Positions 46,043 to 56,907 of a DNA stretch of 64,000 nt are shown in pieces (the stretch's first letter is position 1; the number at the start of each line of letters is the position of its first letter). The notes below the pieces were generated by a model. That model saw nothing but the letters and a program-made list of their open reading frames with translations, was not told the origin of the DNA and did not search any database. Origin of the DNA: Allodiplogaster sudhausi (taxonomy: Eukaryota; Nematoda; Chromadorea; Rhabditida; Diplogasteridae). Where the stretch lies: the NCBI GenBank assembly GCA_945643635.1, contig CALZFC010000021.1, positions 5,380,001 through 5,444,000 of the forward strand, in the 5' to 3' direction. The translations under genes were made by a program, and so were the position numbers.

Positions 46043-49000
46043 TTAAGAGAGGATGTCAGTAAGACTCGAGCAGAGCTCTATTATGACCTGCCCTAGGAAT
46101 TTTTTTTTTCGAATTTCTTCACAAAAACTGATTACAGTATACAACTCGACGTGGTGAACAAAATAGGCTATATTTCAAAGTTGAAAAAAATTTTCCGCGC
46201 GAGACCCAGTACAGTAATCTTATAAATTACATTGGTCATAAGTCGCTTCAAACTTATTATTAGACAACCATCGAGGTACCATTCGATAGCTGATTGAACG
46301 GGCTTTAATTTTGATCTTGGAAGATATTTTCGTAAAATTTGAATTTAGCCCTAAAACACGGCCCTAAACATTTTCAAAGGTGGTTTTTACCGAAATTAAG
46401 TATTTTATGTTCATTCCGCGACAACCGCTTCTGGATAGCTTTAAAGTACGTGAAATTTGCTACAACATATATCTCTTTCAAAAGAATTAAAGGTCTCGCT
46501 CCTAGGTTCCCAAACGCTTGAACATGATCCAGTCCTTAAAGTACGTGAAATTACATTGGTCATAAGTCGCTTCAAACTTATTATTAGACAACCATCAAAG
46601 TACCATTGGAAAGCTGATTGAACGGGCTTTAATCTTGATCTTGGAAGATATTTTCGTAAAATTTGATTTTGGCCCTAAAACACGGCCCTAAACATTTTCA
46701 AAGGTGGTTTTTACCGAAATTAAGTATTTTATGTTCATTCCGCGACAACCGCTTCTGGATAGCTTTAAAGTACGTGAAATTTGCTACAACATATATCTCT
46801 TTCAAAAGAATTAAAGGTCTCGCTCCTAGGTTCCCAAACGCTTGAACATGATCCAGTCCTTAAAGTACGTGAAATTACATTGGTCATAAGTCGCTTCAAA
46901 CTTATTATTAGACAACCATCAAAGTACCATTGGAAAGCTGATTGAACGGGCTTTAATCTTGATCTTGGAAGATATTTTCGTAAAATTTGATTTTGGCCCT
47001 AAAACACGGCCCTAAACATTTTCAAAGGTGGTTTTTACCGAAATTAAGTATTTTATGTTCATTCCGCGACAACCGCTTCTGGATAGCTTTAAAGTACGTG
47101 AAATTTGCTACAACATATATCTCTTTCAAAAGAATTAAAGGTCTCGCTCCTAGGTTCCCAAACGCTTGAACATGATCCAGTCCTTAAAGTACGTGAAATT
47201 ACATTGGTCATAAGTCGCTTCAAACTTATTATTAGACAACCATCAAAGTACCATTGGAAAGCTGATTGAACGGGCTTTAATCTTGATCTTGGAAGATATT
47301 TTCGTAAAATTTGATTTTGGCCCTAAAATACGGCCCTAAACATTTTCGACGGCGGTTTTTGCCGAAATTGAGTATTTTATGTTCATTTCGCTACAACCGC
47401 TCCTGGATAGGCTTAAAGTACGTAAAATTTGCTACAACATATATCTCTTTCAAAAGAATTCAAGGTCTCGCTCCTAGGTTCCCAAACGCTTGAACATGAT
47501 CCAGTGTAAACTAAAGGCCCCAGTGAATCCTCCAAATTATCAGTTTTTAGGTTCAAATTTTTGACGGCTTCAGAGAAGAAGCATTTCAGTTGACTCCTAA
47601 TCGAATGAGGATTAATGAGGAGAAATGCAGGCATGTTGAATAATTTTGACAGTCATTTTTGAAACACTGACGTAATATATCTTCACAACTGCATTGTAAT
47701 GTTTGGAGTATGTTATAATTTTCTTTTTTATGATCAATGGCGTAATTTAAATTTTTCATTTTTGTTCAGGTTGCTATAAGAGTGCAGCCACCATCGGATC
47801 AATTAGAGAAATTGCACGGCACGCAGGAGTGAACGTCGTTGCTTATTTCTACTCCGAAGCCCAGTCTGGGAAGGGACCTTGCGACAGAATGTCTGCAGTG
47901 GCGAAGAGAAAGATGCGAGATTATACCGACAGTGGACATGATATAACGAACCCGGAAGAAGCATTGAAAGGTATTACAACAGGAAAACCACTGGAAGGCG
48001 TGTCCGTTTATACCGGAACAATTGAACGAGGGACTACTTCCAAGTCAAAGCTGGTTGGCATTACCAACTTCAACACGTTTATCTTCGAGCGTGACTACAT
48101 TCGTGCACACCGCCATTCGACCCTCGGAGTCGGGAAAGAAGTTGCTTACACTACTCTGAAGCATAATGAAGCTCAATTTCTTGTTGCATCCTCAGCGGGA
48201 AGATTGCCATCCGAACCTAATACGTTCTGGGCGAGAACTCTCTATTCACAGTCAATAAGGGAGTCACTGGAAGACGAGACGATAGAAAACGACAATTTGT
48301 ATGCCCACGACTGCGCAGCCCCTGATGACGCTATGGATTCGTCTCTGAGTTTTGCAGGCTCATGTCAACATCATGGCGACGTGTACAGGTGTCCTGACGA
48401 ATCCTGCACAGCGGAATTCGTTCGCTCCTTTAACCTTGAAAGGCACATCTTGCTTGGAATTCATAGACGAGTCTCTGAACGGGTCACTCTTCGTGACTAC
48501 GCCCTGAAGCAATACGGCCAGTGTCTGGAAGGAGCAAACGCAAATCCTCTCAAGGAAGTCAACGAGGCCGTCGAGTCATTGGTGGAAGTGAACGAATTAG
48601 GGATTCGCCAGAAGAAAGGATGGGCATTGCGCGAGCGTAAGAAATCAGCACGTCTTCCGCCAAGTTCGAAGGAATACGTCATTGCAGCTTTTAACGAGGG
48701 AGTAAACACGAAGAAGAAGCTTGACCCTCGGCAGTTACAGAAAAGAATGCGCGAGGAAACCGATCAAGATGGAAAACTACTGTTTTCTCCGAGTGAACTG
48801 TTGAACTATCAACAAATTGGGAGTATTTTCGCCAGTCTTGCCTCAAAAAGAAGGAATGCGGACGTGCCGACTACCACTCAAGCCAGCACGACGACAACGG
48901 ATCCCAGTGTTAAAGACGACGCGAGCGAGACAGATCAGCTAAATTTGGAAGACGATGCTGAAATGGACATTTACTCTGAGCCCATATATATTCGGAAATG

Positions 49001-50228
49001 ATCAGGACGAACTTAGGAGTGCAGTTGAAGACGATATCGAGATTCCTTTCGAGAATGTAGAACCAAAGAGATACAAAGATAAGCATGAAGTCTACAGCTC
49101 ACATTCAGGATGATTCTAGACACGATTTTATTCCTGAGTTCGAATGATGTTGCACGATAAACCATTATAAAAATGCGATTCAATATTACAAAAAGAAGTT
49201 AAAAAAAATTTGAACCTAAAAACTAATAATTTGGAGGATTCACTGGGGCCTTTAGTTTACACTGGATCATGTTCAAGCGTTTGGGAACCTAGGAGCGAGA
49301 CCTTGAATTCTTTTGAAAGAGATATATGTTGTAGCAAATTTTACGTACTTTAAGCCTATCCAGGAGCGGTTGTAGCGAAATGAACATAAAATACTCAATT
49401 TCGGTAAAAACCGCCGTCGAAAATGTTTAGGGCCGTATTTTAGGGCCAAAATCAAATTTTACGAAAATATCTTCCACGACCAAAATTAAAGCCCGTTCAA
49501 TCAGCTTTCCAATGGTACCACGATGGTTGTCTAATAATAAGTTTGAAGCGACTTATGACCAATGTAATTTCACGTACTTTAAGGACTGGATCATGTTCAA
49601 GCGTTTGGGAACCTAGGAGCGAGACCTTTAATTCTTTTGAAAGAGATATATGTTGTAGCAAATTTCACGTACTTTAAAGCTATCCAGGAGCGGTTGTCGC
49701 GGAATGAACATAAAATACTTAATTTCGGTAAAAACCACCTTTGAAAATGTTTAGGGCCGTGTTTTAGGGCCAAATTCAAATTTTACGAAAATATCTTCCA
49801 AGATCACAATTAAAGCCCGTTCAATCAGCTATCGAATGGTACCTCGATGGTTGTCTAATAATAAGTTTGAAGCGACTTATGACCAATGTAATTTAGAAGA
49901 TTACTGTACTGGGTCTCGCGCGGAAAATTTTTTTCAACTTTGAAATATAGCCTATTTTATTCACCACGTCGAGTTGTATACTGTAATCAGTTTTGGTGAA
50001 GAAATTCGAAAAAAAAATTCCTAGGGCAGGCCTTGATCGAACGATACTGACAGACTCTCTTAAACATAAAAGTATAAAGATAATTACTCGGAAGAAGCCG
50101 AGCTCCTCGATGGAGTCCTCGTAGAAAGCATTGATGTCATTGAGGAGGTAGGCGAGGCCGCCGAGACTGGAGATGACCAGGATGGCCGAGGAGATCGAGG
50201 CGAATGCCACAAGGGAATCGGCGCCCAT
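45074..50228 (-). CDS. Cuticle collagen of inverted pair 1, - copy, with a 4.2-kb intron (326 aa)
   Basis: Exons are 50228-50088 and 45913-45074; total 981 nt, phase 0. The protein is the same cuticle collagen as the + copy at 42097-43234 except for Ala to Val in one Gly-X-Y triplet. Its intron is 4174 bp instead of 157 bp because a TTAA-flanked transposon (46047-50059) inserted into it. The splice sites themselves are unchanged, so the gene could still be expressed if the long intron is spliced. The TATA box is at 50320-50315 (minus) and AATAAA at 44989-44984. The arrangement with its partner is tail to tail. Confidence 0.9.
46229..47513 (+). repeat. 324-bp tandem repeat, four units, in left transposon end
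   Basis: Units start at 46229, 46553, 46877 and 47201 with CATTGGTCATAAGTCGCTTC. Units 1-3 are almost identical and the fourth is more diverged. Each carries a 60-codon frame that is a by-product of the repeat. Confidence 0.93.
47771..49001 (+). CDS. Transposon-encoded C2H2 zinc-finger, transposase-like protein, 3' exon only
   Basis: An open frame follows an intron acceptor (TTGTTCAG, ending at 47770) and has no start codon of its own: it begins [20 protein letters not shown] and then [20 protein letters not shown]. The middle has a C2H2 finger (YRCPDESC, then '[14 protein letters not shown]', spacing C-x4-C and H-x4-H). The C-terminus is basic, then Thr-rich and acidic. The 'Y.SE...GKG.CDR' block followed by a late C2H2 finger is a pattern I associate with large uncharacterised metazoan transposon proteins, and could be the C-terminal part of a DDE catalytic core; that is from memory, not a search. 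After the stop at 48999-49001 the likely C-terminus continues in another frame to about 49113, so there is also a one-base shift near 48990. The 5' exons are absent from the element. Confidence 0.6.
49262..49893 (-). repeat. 324-bp tandem repeat, two units, in right transposon end
   Basis: These are reverse complements of the left-end units. One copy matches the diverged fourth left unit and the other matches the first left unit. Confidence 0.92.
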
Positions 50229-50682
50229 TTCTTTCGCAAGGACTGCTTGGGGAGAGAAAAGGTTGAGAGGGGAGAAAGGAGGAGACGATGCCCTTTCACT
50301 CGCACCGCGCTGCCTTTATACTCCTCTCGCACACCTCCCTCTCCCGAGGCAGACCAGCAAGGAGTTACAACTTTACAACGCAAACAGTCTCGTCGAGATT
50401 TTTCGGCCATTCTTTCTTTGTCTCTCATCTTATCTTTTCCATCTGTCTTTCTCTCTTCCTATCTTTCTCCCTTCTGTCTTTCTCTCACTCTCTCACTCTC
50501 TCTTTCTTTCTCACTCTCTTTCCTTCACCTCGTCGCAGCCGAGCATAGCGTTACAATAATTACTACGCTAACGGTTGCATCATGTGCTTTTTTGGGTCAT
50601 TTTTCACTTTTTTTACTTTCGCCGTTCGCTCTCTCGCCCTCTCTAACACTCACTCCCGCTCACCGCCCTCTCCTCATTCTTG

Positions 50683-50717
<35 letters not shown>

Positions 50718-50741
50718 TCTCTCTCTCTCTCTTTCTCTCTT

Positions 50742-50800
<59 letters not shown>
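50064..50800 (-). repeat. Inverted repeat 1, right arm, second part (collagen promoter)
   Basis: Reverse complement of about 41580-42248. It includes the TATA box, the 5' UTR and the upstream TC tract (50685-50800), which is longer and purer than the GA tract in the left arm. Confidence 0.85.
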
Positions 50801-50801
<1 letters not shown>

Positions 50802-50931
50802 GTTCTCCGACCCATTCGCAAGGCGTAAAATGCGCTACTAAGAAAGCGTAATTGTCTGAGAACGAAAGCTTGCCGCAGGGCTCGCTCCCTCTTCACAAAG
50901 ATTGAAGTAAATGTCCACTGTCTTGCTCACC

Positions 50932-51180
50932 TTTAGAATGATATCATATTTGGTGCTCTCGAATAAACCTACATATAGTACGTAGTACAGACACAGTTGT
51001 TCGCAAAGCTCGCACTGAGGCCAAGAAAAGCTTTTGATCAGTGATGTTTTCATGAGTCATTTTTATCTTACGAAAAAGAAAACAACGCAGGAACATTTTT
51101 TTATGATCTTACCATCATTCCGTTATTTTCCGTTCCAACCAGTCCAAGAAGCAGTACAAACAGTTCATCAACCAGATTGT
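50932..51180 (-). CDS. Two in-phase exons of an unidentified gene
   Basis: On the minus strand, about 51180-51112 encodes NNLVDELFVLLLGLVGTENN and GMM before a GTAAGA donor. After a CCTCAG acceptor, about 51017-50932 encodes CELCEQLCLYYVLYVGLFES then TKYDIILK before a GTGAGC donor. Both joins are phase 0, and the sequence is Leu/Cys-rich and protein-like. The next exon would lie left of 50932, where the collagen arm and microsatellite begin, so the gene may be cut by the duplication. Product unknown. Confidence 0.4.
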
Positions 51181-51608
51181 TTATCATTGTAAGGGATATG
51201 GGGGAAAGTTGGATTGTAAGTGAAGACGGGGTGGAGAGAACTCGGACAGTCAGTAGAAGAGGACAGGAGAATAGCAAGCAAGAGGGCGCAGTGAATTTTT
51301 GTGCCAGGGAGGTTAACTGGTGTAAGCGAGAGAGACGAAAGAGTTCTTTAGGGCGAGAGAGAGAGAGACAGAGATCATTTTGACTATCATGCTGATGCAT
51401 GCGAAATGAAAAAAATATATATTCCGCTCGTAGAAATGACAAAAAGGCATATCTTGCTCTTTTCTCATTCAGGGCAATCCTAAAAATGAAATTTTCCGCT
51501 CTATTCTTATCCGACACCATCCACAAAAAGCAATTTTTTACTCGGTTCTCGTCTTGGGTACGTATGAAAATATTATTCGCTCTTGATTCTCCTCTGGAAG
51601 GTGCTCTT

Positions 51609-51725
51609 TATGATCGCTTCTCAAACGGCCTTTCAAGGTTCTCAAAAGTGGTGTTTTCATCAGGCGGATCTCTAACGAGCGCCGCCCAGACGCCCGACAC
51701 TCCTATTTCGCCAAAGTCCTTGACA
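51609..51725 (-). CDS. Terminal exon of an unidentified gene
   Basis: After an acceptor TTGTCAAG, the minus strand encodes DFGEIGVSGVWAALVRDPPD followed by ENTTFENLERPFEKRS and a TAA stop. It looks like true coding sequence but I do not recognise it. It may be unrelated to the two exons at 50932-51180, since it ends in a stop upstream of them on the same strand. Confidence 0.35.
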
Positions 51726-52080
51726 AATTTTTATGCCAACTATTTTATATAATTTTATATTTGTATATATTTATTTTATTTTTAATATGAATTTTTTAAA
51801 ATAAATTATCTTATCGAGGAAAAATAAAACGCTGTGGCAAACCACCGTGTTATTTCTCTCGAATAAATATGCAAAAAGAAGAAGTTCCGTTACGACACCT
51901 TTGGAGTCATTCAGCACATCCTGCTGACCTACAAATATCATTTAAGTTGTCAAGAAAAGTTTTTTTTTTGTTAAATTTCCTTTATTGCAAAAATGCACGG
52001 AGCTATATACAATATAATGGATTTGACAATGTGTTTGTTTCTCCTTGTTCTTCCGCCCGACCATCGGCCGTCTGCACTGC

Positions 52081-53327
52081 TCAGGCCGTCTTGTGGACGC
52101 GATGGAGATGGCCGTGCTTGTGCTTGTGCACACGGTGGCGGTAGCTGTCTGCGGGCTGCGGGGCAGGGTAGCTGGTCTGCAAACGTCCTACTCAATGCCT
52201 GACGCGCTATAATTATACAGTACCCTCGCACACACTATTATTCAATATCACTATCCTTATTCTATCCTAGTGAATGAAGAAAGTCCATTGAAACCTGAGA
52301 TCCTCCAACAACCGCCGCCGAGAATCCACCGCCTCCTCGTGGCGGGCAAGGGCAGTACTCAGCATCTCCTCCAGGCTGGCCGATGTCGCCGGGGGCGCCG
52401 GGGTTTCCGGGAGAACCCGACTGTCCGGGCTGGCCGGGGGGTCCCATGGGGCCGGGACCTCCAGGGGAGCCGGGGCCAGCAGGCGAACCGGGCTGGCCCG
52501 GCTGTCCGAGTTGTCCCGCGGGGCCCGGATGACCTGCAGGACCTCGAAGAGAGCGTCCTCGATGGCCAGGAGCTCCGGGTTGGCCGGGGTTTCCGGGCTG
52601 TCCGGAGTTTCCGGGTGCACCGCCATCTCCAACAGGGCCAGGCGGTCCGGGACGACCATGGCCTCCACCAATGCCGGGGGCGCCGGACTGGCCCGGTGGT
52701 CCGGCATTGCCTGGGGCGCCTGGAGTGCCGGCGGGGCCGGGGGGACCCTGGGGGCACTGGACGCACCCACTGCCTCCCTGTCCGTTGCCAGCGGTGCCTC
52801 GGTTGCCATCCTTGCCGCGATCTCCAGGGGCGCCATCATCTCCAGGAGCGCCCGGGAGGCCTGGGGGTCCGGGAGGGCCGGCCGGGCAGTTGCTGGCTCC
52901 GCCGCCGCCGCAGGCGCAGCCGGCCTGTCGCTTGGCGCGTCCCGAGCCGAGAAGCGCCGCAGCGCCCGCCACCTTGCGTGTCTCGACCACCATCACGGAC
53001 CACGCGAGATCGGCGGTCGACTGACAAGAAGAAGAAGATGAGGATTTGAGAACTTGTTTTTGTATTTTCATGTTCGAAAGTCGTGGAAACGAGATTAAGA
53101 GAACTTCTCAATATCCTTTTCTCTCTCTATACAAAAGCCATATAGCAAAGTAGGAAATCATTCAACTACCAGCCAATCAATACCTGGAAGTCGTGGAGAG
53201 CCTCAATGGAGTCGTCGAAGAAGGCATTCATGTCAGATGCGAGCCATGCGAGGCCTCCGATTGACCCAGCGACGGCGAGAGCAGCGGAGAAGGCGAGGAT
53301 CGTCACGACGGAGTCGGAGGACGTCAT
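52081..53327 (-). CDS. Cuticle collagen of inverted pair 2, - copy (321 aa)
   Basis: Exons are 53327-53184, 53020-52295 and 52176-52081; total 966 nt, all phase 0. The anchor is [20 protein letters not shown], followed by '[17 protein letters not shown]'. Exon 2 has the processing site GRAKR, CACGGGG, a first Gly-X-Y block, CVQC, a long Gly-X-Y block and [13 protein letters not shown]. The short third exon encodes a striking His/Arg/Lys tail ([20 protein letters not shown]). The poly(A) signal is at 51986-51981 (minus). About seven residues differ from the partner at 56908-58157, mostly Pro to another residue in this copy (for example RSLRGPAG for RSLPGPAG). Confidence 0.92.
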
Positions 53328-53489
53328 CCTAACGACAGAGAGAGAGAGAGAGAGAGAGAGAATGTGTAAGAGAAAAAAATGTAGGTAGATTGAGGGCAAA
53401 AAATGGAAAGTTGTTGTACTTTGACGCTGTAAGCGAGTCTTTCTTACAATTAGTGCGCCCTCTGCCTTCAGCTCTGTCATGCTCGTCTT

Positions 53490-53497
53490 TTATATGC
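53490..53497 (-). promoter_or_regulatory. TATA box of collagen gene 4
   Basis: TATAAAAG on the minus strand within GCATATAAAAGACGAGC, about 165 bases upstream of the ATG. The same element is conserved in the + copy. Confidence 0.6.
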
Positions 53498-53712
53498 GAG
53501 ACGTCAGAGTGAGACACGCAAACACACAACTGCCTAGTGCGTGTTGTGCTCAAGCAGAGACAGAAGCAGCACAGTTCACGTCATAACTTCTATATCCGCG
53601 ACAAGATTTCCACTGCCGATTGAACGACATCTTGGAAGGAGGAAGATTTAGAAGATCATACTGCGTTGTCATTTTTCCCTAATAAAAAAGAGCCACATAT
53701 TATTATCTTTAA

Positions 53713-55748
53713 GAGAGCCTGTCTGAGATACTCGATCATGAGGGTGCAGGGAACAAAAATATTTTTTGATTTTAATTACCTTTGCAGGGCTTATGTAGCA
53801 TCATGAGAGCTTCCAAAAAAACTTTTTTTCAAAAAACATTTTGAAGGTATAACTACAGTATGCCTCGATTTATCAAAAATATTCGATTGACCATAAAGTA
53901 AGTTAAACTTAACAAAACAAAATTTTGAAAGTATCGTTATATTGGTTATCTAGAGGCGCACAAAAAAGCCATAGAAAGGATTTCATAAACGTTTTATTAA
54001 AAGGTCGAAATGAACATTTTTATTATTGGAATGTACCATTGGAGTGCCAAGCCGTAGAAACTGCGCGATGAGACCATATCCATTTGATAGAGCGTCATTT
54101 GTTACCCCTAGAAAACTGCCTCTCATGTGGATCCTCCTACAAGAACTTTACAATGTACGGGGGTGAACACCTCGTAGAGTAATAACCCGCAGAACAAAAA
54201 AGGCTATAAAATGCGTTTTTCTCGCTCTTTTCAGAAACCAAAGGTACCATTGTGTTTATAGTGCAGAAATGCATAAAAATGTCATACATTATTTGTTCAT
54301 ACAAGTACGTTCTCAATGACTTTTTCGGCAAAAACTGTTTTTCTGGTCAGCTGGAGAGAGGTTAGCGCATGTAGAAAAACGAAGAAAGACTGCGCCTAAA
54401 TGCGTATGTCGCGTGAAAGCCCAGTCTTTTCTACGTGTAATATACTATCTTCCTCCCGAATTGTGCTACAGGAAAGTTTCAATATATCCCCTTGAAGCGG
54501 GCACTCACAGTGCGGCCTGCCCAGTAAATCCCATTTAACCTCGCTATCCGTCTTCATTTGCGATATTGGTTGATGTGGTACATAACATCTTATTCAGCAT
54601 GTCCTCATACACAAAAAATGCTGTAACTATTTTAAATTCTTGCATCTTCACTAATCATTTCGGTAGAAACTCCTTTTTCCTTTGTGCGCAAGCGACAGAA
54701 AAACTGTCCGCAGTCAGAAAAATATCGAAAACTACACCTAAATGAGCATTCTATATGAAAGCCCAGTCTTCTTTGCCTAGAATATACTTCTTTAGTATAG
54801 AATTCTTTGAGGCATAACAAAAGCGGAGCGGTCAGAAAGCGCTGCTGTCAAAAGCGGGGCGGTCAAAAGCGTAGAGAATAGATGCAGAGCGAGCGCTGCG
54901 CATTTGACCCATACGCTTCTATTTGCTGCGATGCGCACTGTGAGTGCGCGCTTCAAGGGGATATATTGAAACTTTCCCCTAGAACAATTCGGCAGGAAGA
55001 TAGCATATTACACGTAGAAAAGACTGGGCTTTCACGCGACATACGAATTTAGTCGTAGTCTTTCTTTGTTTTCTGACTACATGCGCTAATCTTTCTCCAG
55101 CAGGCCAGAAATACAGTTTTTGCCGAAAAAGTGATTGAGAATGTAATCGTATGGACAAATTATTTATGACATTTTTATGTATTTCTAAATTATAAACACA
55201 ATGGTATCTTTGGATTCTGAAAAGAGCGAGAAAAACGCATTTTACAGCCTTTTTTTGTTCTGCGTGTTATAACTCTACGAGGTGTTCACCCCCGTACATT
55301 GTAAGTTCTTGTAGGACGATCCACATGAGAGGCAGTTTTCTAGGGGTAACAAATGACGCTCTATCAAATGGATATGGTTTCATCGCGTAGTTTCTACGGC
55401 TTGGCACTCTAATGGTACATTCCAATAATATAAATGCTCATTTCGACCTTTTAATGAAACTGTTATGAAAAACTTGTCTAGACAATTTAATGCGCTTTTA
55501 GATGACGAATCTAACGATACTTTCAAAATTTAGTTTGGTTAGCTTTTACGAACTTTACGGTCAATTGAATATTTTCGGTAAATCAAGGCATACTGTAGAC
55601 ATACCTCCAAAATATTTTTTGAAAAAAAGTTTTTTTGGAAGCTCTCATGATGCTACATAAGCCCTGCAAAGGAAATTAAAATCAAAAAATATTTTTGTTC
55701 CCTGCACCTTCTGCTATGGCCATGGTCGAATATCTCAGACAGGCTCTC
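53713..55748. mobile_element. GAGAG-family TTAA foldback transposon in the spacer of pair 2 (2036 bp)
   Basis: TTAA flanks (53709-53712 and 55749-55752) with both ends reading GAGAGCCTGTCTGAGATA inward. The halves are reverse complements meeting near 54730 (for example 54361-54480 against 54960-55090). A 64-codon frame (54137-54331) is not conserved enough to be a gene. Its terminal 200 bp match the right end of the 32019-36599 region. Confidence 0.85.
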
Positions 55749-55752
55749 TTAA

Positions 55753-56725
55753 AAATATCCTCTAAGTTGCAGGAAAGCCTCATAATAGCGAGAGAGTGAG
55801 AGAGAAAGGGAGAGAGAGAGGTAAAGACAGAGAGCAAAGGAAACACTCGCTCTCATTGATGTGTAAGCAATCGCATCCTTTTTGCTGATTGTCCTTTCTT
55901 AATATGCGGGGGGGGGGGGGGACATTTGAATTTCTTTGTTAACAAGGTATGGAAATATGCGAATATGTATAGCTGAAATTGCTAGATTTACACATTCGAA
56001 TTAAAAAAACAACGCCCGAAGGCAAGTTGTGTTAGACAGAGATGAACAAGCCGCGTTAAACCTGGGGGTCTAGAAACTGAAGGTTCTCTGTCTGATTGGC
56101 GAATTGGCGAGAACCATTGCAATTTTCACTAGACAGTTGTAGGCACCAACGAAGCATGAAACATCACCGAGAGGACGTTGTGGGAAAGGTGAGAAGGCGA
56201 GTGGTGGACAAAAAATAAACAGCAATTGAAGGAGAGATACCGAGACAGTTTGAGAAATGGAGTGGTACATCGTAAGTGTAATAGAAGAGAAAAATGGCAG
56301 AGGTAGAAAGAGAGGGAGGAAGAGAGCGCCAGAGTCAGAGACAGAAGAAAGGGTGAAAAAAGTTGATAGATTAAAAGAGCACTGAGAGAGAGAGACGGAT
56401 GCGAGAGTCAGCGAGAGAACGAGGGCGAGAGAAGTTTTTTTCTCTCTATACTTCTCGATCACTTCTTGTAGTAACAGGTCATTCAACACCCCCGGAAGTT
56501 GCGAAGGGGGCAATTGATGGCTGGTTAGTTCTTGTGTGAACTTACAATTAGCAGGAAAACGTCTACTAAGAAAACCGTGTAACTGTTGTTGAAGTATGGG
56601 AGTGAAAAAAACCGAAGACAACGGCAAGAAAGCTTCAGAGAGTAATATAGTGAATGAAAGATATAAACATGGAGAGAGTGAGAAATATAGAGAAAGACGT
56701 TCAAAACTTCAGAAAATGGGTGCTG
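55753..56725. other. Intergenic with GA-rich sequence and a G14 run
   Basis: GA tracts lie at 55795-55825 and 56290-56430 and a 14-base G run is at 55908-55921. No exon is supported. Confidence 0.5.
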
Positions 56726-56748
56726 ATGTCTCACTCTGACGTCTCGCA

Positions 56749-56756
56749 TATAAAAG
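56749..56756 (+). promoter_or_regulatory. TATA box of collagen gene 5
   Basis: TATAAAAG, about 160 bases before the ATG. The 5' UTR ends in a TC tract and CGTTAG one base before the ATG, a good acceptor for trans-splicing or a UTR intron. Confidence 0.6.
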
Positions 56757-56907
56757 ACGAGCATGACAGAGCTGAAGGCAGAGGGCGCACTAATTGTAAG
56801 AAAGACTCGCTTACAGCGTCAAAGTACAACAACTTTCCGTTTTTTGCCCTCAATCTACATACATTTTTTTCTCTTACACATTCTCTCTCTCTCTCTCTGT
56901 CGTTAGG

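Larger units (their letters stand above)
46047..50059. mobile_element. TTAA-flanked transposon in a collagen intron (4013 bp)
   Basis: The TTAA duplication (46043-46046 and 50060-50063) is proven by the uninterrupted homologous intron at 42238-42394, which has one TTAA at this point. The ends are GAGAGGATGTCAGTA and, in reverse complement, GAGAGTCTGTCAGTA. The terminal inverted repeats are long and contain tandem 324-bp units: about four on the left, two on the right. The centre (47563-49207) holds the 3' part of a zinc-finger, transposase-like gene. It belongs with the other GAGAG/TTAA elements here but has coding content. Confidence 0.9.
51955..53515 (-). repeat. Inverted repeat 2, left arm
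   Basis: Contains collagen gene 4. It is mirrored by about 56728-58285 with clear but lower identity than pair 1. The match ends just past the TATA box on the spacer side. Confidence 0.85.

Noticed and set aside
46339..47493. 60-residue open frames repeated every 324 bases as a gene family
   Set aside because: They are by-products of the tandem units in the transposon ends and are also present, inverted, at the other end.
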